Source: Bos javanicus
Lineage: Eukaryota > Chordata > Mammalia > Artiodactyla > Bovidae
Length of the DNA stretch: 64,000 nt
Reading direction: 5' to 3'
Assembly (NCBI RefSeq): GCF_032452875.1
Contig: NC_083868.1
Location: forward strand, 99,568,537-99,632,536
In this document: piece after piece, positions 58,812 to 64,000 of the stretch
Position numbering within the stretch: position 1 is the first letter of the stretch
Layout: every line of letters starts with the position of its first letter
Made by a program: the position numbers and the translations under genes
Notes under the pieces: generated by a model
What the model saw: only the letters and a program-made list of their open reading frames with translations
Database searches by the model: none
Told to the model about the DNA's origin: nothing

Positions 58812-58823
58812 AAGGTAAACATT

Positions 58824-59402
58824 CAGAATGGTAAAGTTTAATTTTATATCAGCAAATAAAAATTACATTTTGGACTTTATAAAATTCACATGCTTGTCTA
58901 ATGATGTTTACTGTCCCTTATAGGTAACTCATTTAGTTGACTGATGGCTACACAGGTATAACAATATAGGTAATGCTTAAGAAGTAGTGAAATGGTAATA
59001 AAGAACATCACAAACTCAGGATATCAATACTGAATCAACAGCCTGTGTACATTATAAATGAAAACAAGAACGCTGGTCTCCAATAACCTCAGCTTTATGA
59101 ATAAACTATACGTCTTATGAATATACAAGTAGTAAAAGATTAAATGTTAAATATTGTGTCCTTGGATACTCATAAATTCTTTTGTGGGCATTGCCTATAA
59201 ATGTCTTTATATTTTTAAAGACTATATTTCAAGTGTTCTAATATGCGAAGGAAGTCTGCATTTTTCTATAGTGTGTAATAGAAAAAATAACTCTCAAGTA
59301 CAATAATTTTCTAATAAATTTACTGCACTCTTAATGTAAACTACAACCCTCTCTCTTGAATCTCTCCAAGTTGCATGAAAATTATAAAATTTTTCTGTTT
59401 CA
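58824..59402. other. AT-rich intergenic sequence
   Basis: Nothing recognised. Confidence 0.45.
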
Positions 59403-59442
59403 ATAGGTAAACCTATGTTAAGTGGAGCTTTGCTCCACTTAA
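59403..59442. other. Two adjacent perfect inverted repeats
   Basis: ataggt/acctat around aa at 59403-59416, then ttaagtggagc/gctccacttaa around ttt at 59418-59442. Unknown function. They lie directly before a MER5-like fragment. Confidence 0.92.
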
Positions 59443-59454
59443 GTCAGTGGGCCT

Positions 59455-59585
59455 GAGTCAACGGGCCAACAGTAATGGCATGGCCTGGGAACTTGTTAAA
59501 AATGTAGAATTTCAGGTCCCACCCAAAAGCTACTAAATGAGAATCTGCATTTTTAATTAGATACCCAAGTGATCACATTACACAT
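59455..59585 (+). mobile_element. MER5-like hAT fragment
   Basis: 'tggcctgggaacttgttaaa' near 59480 and 'tactaaatgagaatctgc' near 59531 follow MER5A order. Confidence 0.6.
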
Positions 59586-59663
59586 AAAAAACCAATTTAG
59601 GGTACTTCATTGATTGATCTAATTTTCTATAAATTAACCACATGATCTGATCTGAAACTAGTG

Positions 59664-59887
59664 AAGCTTTCCAGGGGTTCACTGGTAAAGAATCTGCCTG
59701 CCAATACAAAGGGACACAGGACATGTGGGTTCAATCCCTGGGTCAGGAAGATCCCCTGGAGGAGAAAATGGCAACCCACTCCAATATTCTTGCCTGGAGA
59801 ATCCCCATGGACAGAGGAGCCTTGTGGGCTACAGACGACAGGGTCACAGAGTTGGACATGACTGAACGACTGAGTACTCATGCATGC
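59664..59887 (+). mobile_element. Bov-tA SINE
   Basis: A full-length sense element with B box 'ggttcaatccctgggtc' near 59727 and 'gacatgactgaacgactgag' near its end. The frames across it are SINE sequence. Confidence 0.9.
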
Positions 59888-59954
59888 AAACAAATAATAT
59901 TTAAGTGTTCCACATGTATCCTTTATTTTAGCAATATTCAAGATTTAGTGTATA

Positions 59955-60060
59955 ACAAAATCACCAAAGGAACTTTTTAAAAATGCAGATTTTCAAGTTT
60001 TTCCTCTCAGTTTAGAATTCAGTATGTCAAAGTCAGGCCTGCTTGCTCTAAACCACAGCT
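59955..60060 (+). repeat. Possible MER5-like fragment
   Basis: 'atcaccaaaggaactttttaaaaatgcag' region resembles a MER5/Charlie end. Weak. Confidence 0.35.
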
Positions 60061-61165
60061 CTCCTGAACAGAATTAAAGTTAATAATATCAATCCTTTTA
60101 ACAGCTCCAAATCATAGCAAGATACCTAACATACAAGAAAGTCACAATCAAACTGTTTCTGTTAAATTTTGAAACATTTAGAACCTTTTCAGAAATTATT
60201 AATCAAAGAATCAAACATTTGGCATTAAATGAGTCTGGTTCCATTCATGGAATGTGATGAGATTATTCCTTCCCCCATGCACCCATCCCCCAACAAAGGA
60301 ATGCCGTTATTTCAGCCACAGGATAACAAAATAATTTACTAGAGAACTTAAGAAATTGATACTGTCCCCACTGGAATTGACAACATTTGTACTAGAAAAT
60401 AAAAGCAAAACATTACGTAAAGGACGTATCTCTCAAGAGGTCTCAAACACAAGTGTATTCCAGAACCATCAGGAACCAATGGGAAAAACAAGGAATGCGA
60501 TACTCCAATTACAGATCTTTAAGTTCAAAAAAGGAAAACCTCTTACACAGAACAAACAAGAACATCCCTGTGAGCAGCTTTCGGCCTGTGATCTGCTAGT
60601 TTCCAGTATCTGTACCAGCAGAGTTTTTCTAGTTTATTCTCCAGTGACATACCAGAGGGCATATTTTTAATTTGCTCATCTGGCTTATTTGGCAACTTGC
60701 GGGACCTAAGTTGTAGGTCAGATTTTACTTGCAGCAGCAAAACATGGTGATATACCAGGCTTGTAATCTATATCACCCTTATGAAGCCAAGTGGATCTTT
60801 AAAGACATAGTCAATAAGCTATAGCTATAAACTATGGGTTGGCATAGCCCCAATTTTTTCCTAACAATTTTTTTCATGGAGCCACATAAAAGATGTTCAG
60901 TTTGCAGATTTTTATTTTAAACTATACACTGTCTTCAGAGAAACAGCAATCAGAGTTTTTGTGGAGTAGCTGTCCACAAAAATACCTCACTAGTTGTTAT
61001 GTATAAGTGAATAACACTAATCTACTTTGGTGCTTTGTTTCTGCACAATTATGAAAGACTTAAGAAGTCCAGAAGTACCACTGTTTCCAAATTCTACGTA
61101 GAGGTATCTATATACTACAGCTTCTAAAATGAAAAACAGAGCTGTTCACATGTTCACTATGTACT
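60061..61165. other. Sequence 3' of SERPINI1
   Basis: No repeat named. It holds a second minus-strand AATAAA at 60916-60911 that could give a longer SERPINI1 3' UTR. The frame at 60356-60670 has no signature. Confidence 0.45.
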
Positions 61166-61171
61166 TTTATT
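61166..61171 (-). terminator. Candidate SERPINI1 poly(A) signal
   Basis: AATAAA on the minus strand, the first one downstream of the SERPINI1 stop codon (about 225 nt). A GU-containing stretch follows within about 30 nt. An alternative AATAAA lies at 60916-60911. Confidence 0.55.
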
Positions 61172-61395
61172 TTAAATACTAGCACAACAAACACGATGAC
61201 ATGACAGGACCATTATCTCAATTATACTGATAACATTCCTTGACAAGTTGGCTTATAATTTACATACATTATTTTTTCAGGAACTATTTTAAATATTATT
61301 TTAAGATATATTGTAAAACACAAGTCTCAAATATATACCAGTTGCAAACATAATGTGCTTAGTTACTGTTTTCTTTGTTACTCAAATAAAATGAT
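61172..61395 (-). other. SERPINI1 3' UTR (proximal part)
   Basis: Continuous with the terminal coding exon and AT-rich. Its distal limit depends on which poly(A) signal is used. Confidence 0.65.
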
Positions 61396-61472
61396 TTAAA
61401 GTTCCTCAAAATCATGTCCACTGGTGTTCATGGTTTCAGGATGCATGACTCGTCCCATGAATAGGATTGTAC
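61396..61472 (-). CDS. Neuroserpin, terminal coding exon
   Basis: Last coding exon of SERPINI1, 77 nt. The acceptor AG is at 61474-61473 after a short pyrimidine-rich run. The first two bases complete the split Gly codon from the previous exon. The 24 further residues begin TILFMGRV and end in HDFEEL before TAA (61398-61396). In serpins the 'ILFMGRV.HP' segment is the C-terminal strand s5B, buried in the body. HDFEEL is the neuroserpin C-terminal tail, reported to influence ER retention and sorting into the regulated secretory pathway. Nothing is disrupted in this exon. It is probably exon 9 by human numbering (from memory). Confidence 0.97.
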
Positions 61473-61702
61473 CTGCATTGGGTAGGGAGTGAACAAAAAA
61501 GGAGTTGAAACAAAAGCTATTTATTTTCCTTCTTGCTTACAATTAGCAATGTTCTAAAGATAAGAATGTGAATAAATTATTGTCACTTAAAAAATCATTT
61601 GAACATTAGAAATTATCTGATAAAAATGCAGGAATATGTTTTCAGTTAACAAATGATTTCTTTTTGGCCATAAATAAAGTTCTGTTCTCACAACAGACTT
61701 AC
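61473..61702 (-). other. SERPINI1 intron between the last two coding exons
   Basis: 230 nt, beginning gtaag and ending cag on the minus strand. No repeat insertion seen. Confidence 0.93.
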
Positions 61703-61792
61703 CTGTTCTCCTGTTCCTGATAAGAAAGAAAAATGGATGGTCGACAATAACTTGAGGATACAGCACAGCCATCCTGCTAATTGCAATCATTC
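61703..61792 (-). CDS. Neuroserpin, penultimate coding exon (reactive-centre bond)
   Basis: A 90-nt exon of SERPINI1, phase 1 at both ends. The acceptor CAG is at 61795-61793 and the donor gtaag at 61702-61698. It encodes 29 whole residues, MIAISRMAV to RNRRT. The Arg-Met pair in ISRM is the P1-P1' scissile bond, numbered R362-M363 in human neuroserpin. P1 Arg suits the target, tissue plasminogen activator, and related trypsin-like proteases. The downstream VIVDHPFFFLIR segment is the strongly conserved serpin s4B/s5B region. The reactive bond, flanking loop and frame are intact, consistent with an inhibitory serpin. A secreted neuronal protein in known mammals. Confidence 0.97.
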
Positions 61793-63220
61793 CTGTAGCA
61801 CAGAGAGAAAGTAATTACATGTCTGTGGAGATGCAGGGACTAATAAGCAATTTCTCCAAACCATCTATGTTCAGCACAAAGGTAATGATTTATACAAAGC
61901 AAGATTTTAAAGACTTTTAAAGAGAGAAAAATTGTAAATGAGCTAACATCTCTATTTGATCTTAAAGAAAAACAAATACGTACACACACATGTACACACA
62001 CTCAGTTTCCTCCCATCACCCCACCGAAAACAGAGGTTAATTTATTCTGCCTATTACAAATTTTTATTCTCGGCCTCAGACAAATACTTATGGCTTTAAT
62101 AAAATGACTTAAGGAAAATGGGAAAAAAACAAAAACAAAAAACCAAATACCCTCCTCCAGTTTTCCCCTCCCCCAGTTTCTTTATATTACCAAATCATCA
62201 TTTATCTGAAATGGGGATTTTACATAGCAAGTCACCAGGCTTCTAGCAAGTGGCCAGAACAGCAGTGATTAAAGAGAAAATACAGCAGGGAGAGACTCAA
62301 TGATGTTTCCTACAGCTGGGAAACTGAATTCCCTTGAGATCCTTATTGTGGGATAATCATTTTATACTTGCTGCAGGGTGATGTGTTGTCAGGAATAGGC
62401 CAAGATTAAATGATGTAAGATTTGAAGCTTTCTCGATGCCTGAGACTACTGTTTCTATTTCCTCCCCCAAACACCATTTTAACTGATGAGATCCTTGTAA
62501 CGGGTAAATATATGTGGAGGTTAAAAATGTGTACAAACATGATGTGTTACATTTTACTAGAGAAGGGAAAAATCCTCCTAAAATTTGGTGATGGCTGTTG
62601 AACATGATATTGAAAAAAAACCAAACAAATAAACGAGAAAAGAAAAATCCTTCTTACTTAACTAAGGAAATCAGAATGTTCAAAATAATTAAGGACATTT
62701 ACTGTTATTGTTGTTGGGTTTTTTTTTGGATGCATGATTTAGGTAAATTTTTTAAAATTTTCATTTAAAATTATTATTTTAACTTAAAATTTTGTATTGC
62801 ATGCTATCATGTATGCTTGTTTGTGCATGCGCTTTTAAAAAAATCAAAGCTCTTCACTGACAAACTTAAGAACTCCCACAAATAATTAAATAGAAAGAAA
62901 AATGTTTAACGGGGCAGCAGGGAAATATTTTAAATATTTAAATGGACAGCACAGCAGGAAAATCTATTCTGCATAGCTGACAGTCTCCTCCTGCCTCTCA
63001 TTAGAGATGGGAGTTATTCTGTATGGGGCACTGAAATGAATGCATGTTTCATACCCTATTTGGAAAATCCTAGCACGTTCATCATTAGCTTGACTTCTAA
63101 GTGAGGGCAGCATCAGTTTTATGACTTGGTTCTAAAAATGACTCCCATTCCCCCACCCAAGACTGCTTTAAGAATACAAATCTAGAAAAGGTGAGATTTG
63201 GGAAGACCAGAGTTTGGCAC
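61793..63220 (-). other. SERPINI1 intron upstream of the reactive-bond exon
   Basis: 1428 nt with gt...ag ends on the minus strand (donor gtgcc at 63220-63216). It is AT-rich, with short A/T and ACAC tracts near 61981-62000 and no SINE insertion seen, unlike the intergenic region. Confidence 0.92.
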
Positions 63221-63307
63221 CTGAGGCAGCAGCAGCTTCTGAGCCTTCTTCATTGACCTCTATGAAGCACTTGTGAATTGCTTTGGAAAGGAAAATCTCT
63301 TTGTTAT
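63221..63307 (-). CDS. Neuroserpin, antepenultimate visible exon (serpin hinge)
   Basis: An 87-nt SERPINI1 exon, phase 1 at both ends, with acceptor TTGGCAG just above 63307 and donor gtgcc. It encodes 28 whole residues, NKEIFLSKAIHK onward to the hinge EEGSEAAAAS. Aligned on the P1 Arg in the next exon, the hinge reads P17 Glu, P16 Glu, P15 Gly, P14 Ser, P13 Glu, P12-P9 four Ala. This is the small-residue pattern needed for loop insertion in inhibitory serpins. The residue after HK is Cys (TGC), where human neuroserpin, from memory, has Ser. Upstream exons of the gene lie beyond 64000. Confidence 0.96.
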
Positions 63308-64000
63308 CTGCCAAAAAAGAGAGAGAGATGACAGAAGCATTTTTTTTTTTTTTTGGTATCAGAGATAGGAAAGCACTTTACCCTTTACAGATCTGAAAAA
63401 CATAAGTGACATAAGGTACTAATATAAAACATATGAGATACTGTTGTAAGATTACTTTTATGATTTGAGAGAACTGTTGAAGATGTATTTCCTGTTTTGT
63501 CTTTTATATTATATTCTCTTGCTAACTTTCTCCTCCATTTTATTGGTAATTTTCCCATCGTTTGTTTTGTATATTGCCAGGAAAAGCAAAACGTGGCTCT
63601 GTTTTTAATAACAATTTCAAATTAGTTCATAACTCAAGAAAAACTCTTTATCTGTTTCTCGCTAACTTGAAACTTAAAAACATAAAATGAAAATGGGTAG
63701 AAATCCACATATAACCTAAATAAGAAATTAAAAAAAAATCTAATCTCTGATTACTGTGATAATATAAATATCCTTGGCAAAGGAAAACAAACTTGACTTC
63801 TAGATTGTAGAAAAATGAATATATTAAAAAGTTATTTCCCATGCCAGTTAATTGGTTTATCTCAGGTTTCAAAAACGCACTTTATCTTAAAGTCAGGCTA
63901 AATAACACTTTTAATATTAGGAGGGCTGTTTTTCCCTTTGAATTGTCTTTCTAGTTATGCTTACTTTTAAGTTGATGGCTATTGTAGCTTGAATTTCGGA
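63308..64000 (-). other. SERPINI1 intron (partial), runs off the window
   Basis: Starts at the acceptor of the hinge exon, with a CT-rich tract and an 18-nt A tract (minus strand) upstream of it. I looked for the preceding exon and did not find it. No repeat named. Confidence 0.85.

Noticed and set aside
1..64000. CRISPR arrays, operons, phage or plasmid features
   Set aside because: Repeats are dispersed vertebrate SINE/LINE copies or microsatellites. There are no regularly spaced short direct repeats with unique spacers, and the DNA is clearly mammalian.
63308..64000. A further upstream SERPINI1 exon
   Set aside because: I looked for the exon before the hinge exon on the minus strand and found no frame with the expected serpin sequence and splice sites.

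Overview
The window is nuclear DNA from a bovid ruminant, most likely cattle or a close relative. The evidence is the repeat content: BOV-A2 and Bov-tA SINEs, older cetartiodactyl CHR SINEs, BovB (RTE-type) LINEs and a young ruminant L1 are present in many copies. There is no bacterial-style gene organisation.

The only gene I can support is SERPINI1 (neuroserpin, a brain-expressed secreted serpin that inhibits tissue plasminogen activator). It runs on the minus strand at the right end. Three consecutive coding exons are visible, at 63307-63221, 61792-61703 and 61472-61396. They carry the hinge and reactive-centre loop, the Arg-Met scissile bond, the strands after it, and the C-terminal HDFEEL tail with its stop. 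Splice signals and codon phases agree at every junction. The 3' UTR lies below 61396, with a candidate poly(A) signal at 61171-61166. The sequence to the left is therefore 3' of SERPINI1. From remembered human gene order this would be the gene-poor interval toward GOLIM4, and I saw no other coding exons in it.

The remaining ~60 kb is intergenic and repeat-rich. Ancient mammalian layers (MIR, L2, MER5-like and other DNA transposons, old L1) are cut by CHR SINEs, then BovB, Bov-tA and BOV-A2, and by L1 inserts that still have target-site duplications. Landmarks are: an L2 broken by three SINEs (5.8-6.8 kb); two ERV LTRs without internal sequence (13.6 and 48.4 kb); a Tigger-like element with TA duplication (17.6 kb); a 3.5-kb BovB split by a SINE and by a second BovB (19.4-22.9 kb); an unidentified GC-richer segment with pseudogene-like reading frames split by a BovB (24.2-26.1 kb); a SINE inserted inverted into another SINE (40.5 kb); a young 5'-truncated L1 with its target duplication (44.0-45.2 kb); three successive L1 3' ends (55.6-57.5 kb); and a young BovB fragment with an open reverse-transcriptase frame (57.7-58.8 kb).

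I found no CRISPR array, operon, phage, or evidence of a new biological system. The points most worth checking are a cysteine just before the neuroserpin hinge, the nested and possibly polymorphic retroelements, the unidentified 24-26 kb segment, and two 25-nt perfect hairpins. Repeat family names come from recognition of consensus sequence, not from a database search, and boundaries without target duplications are approximate.
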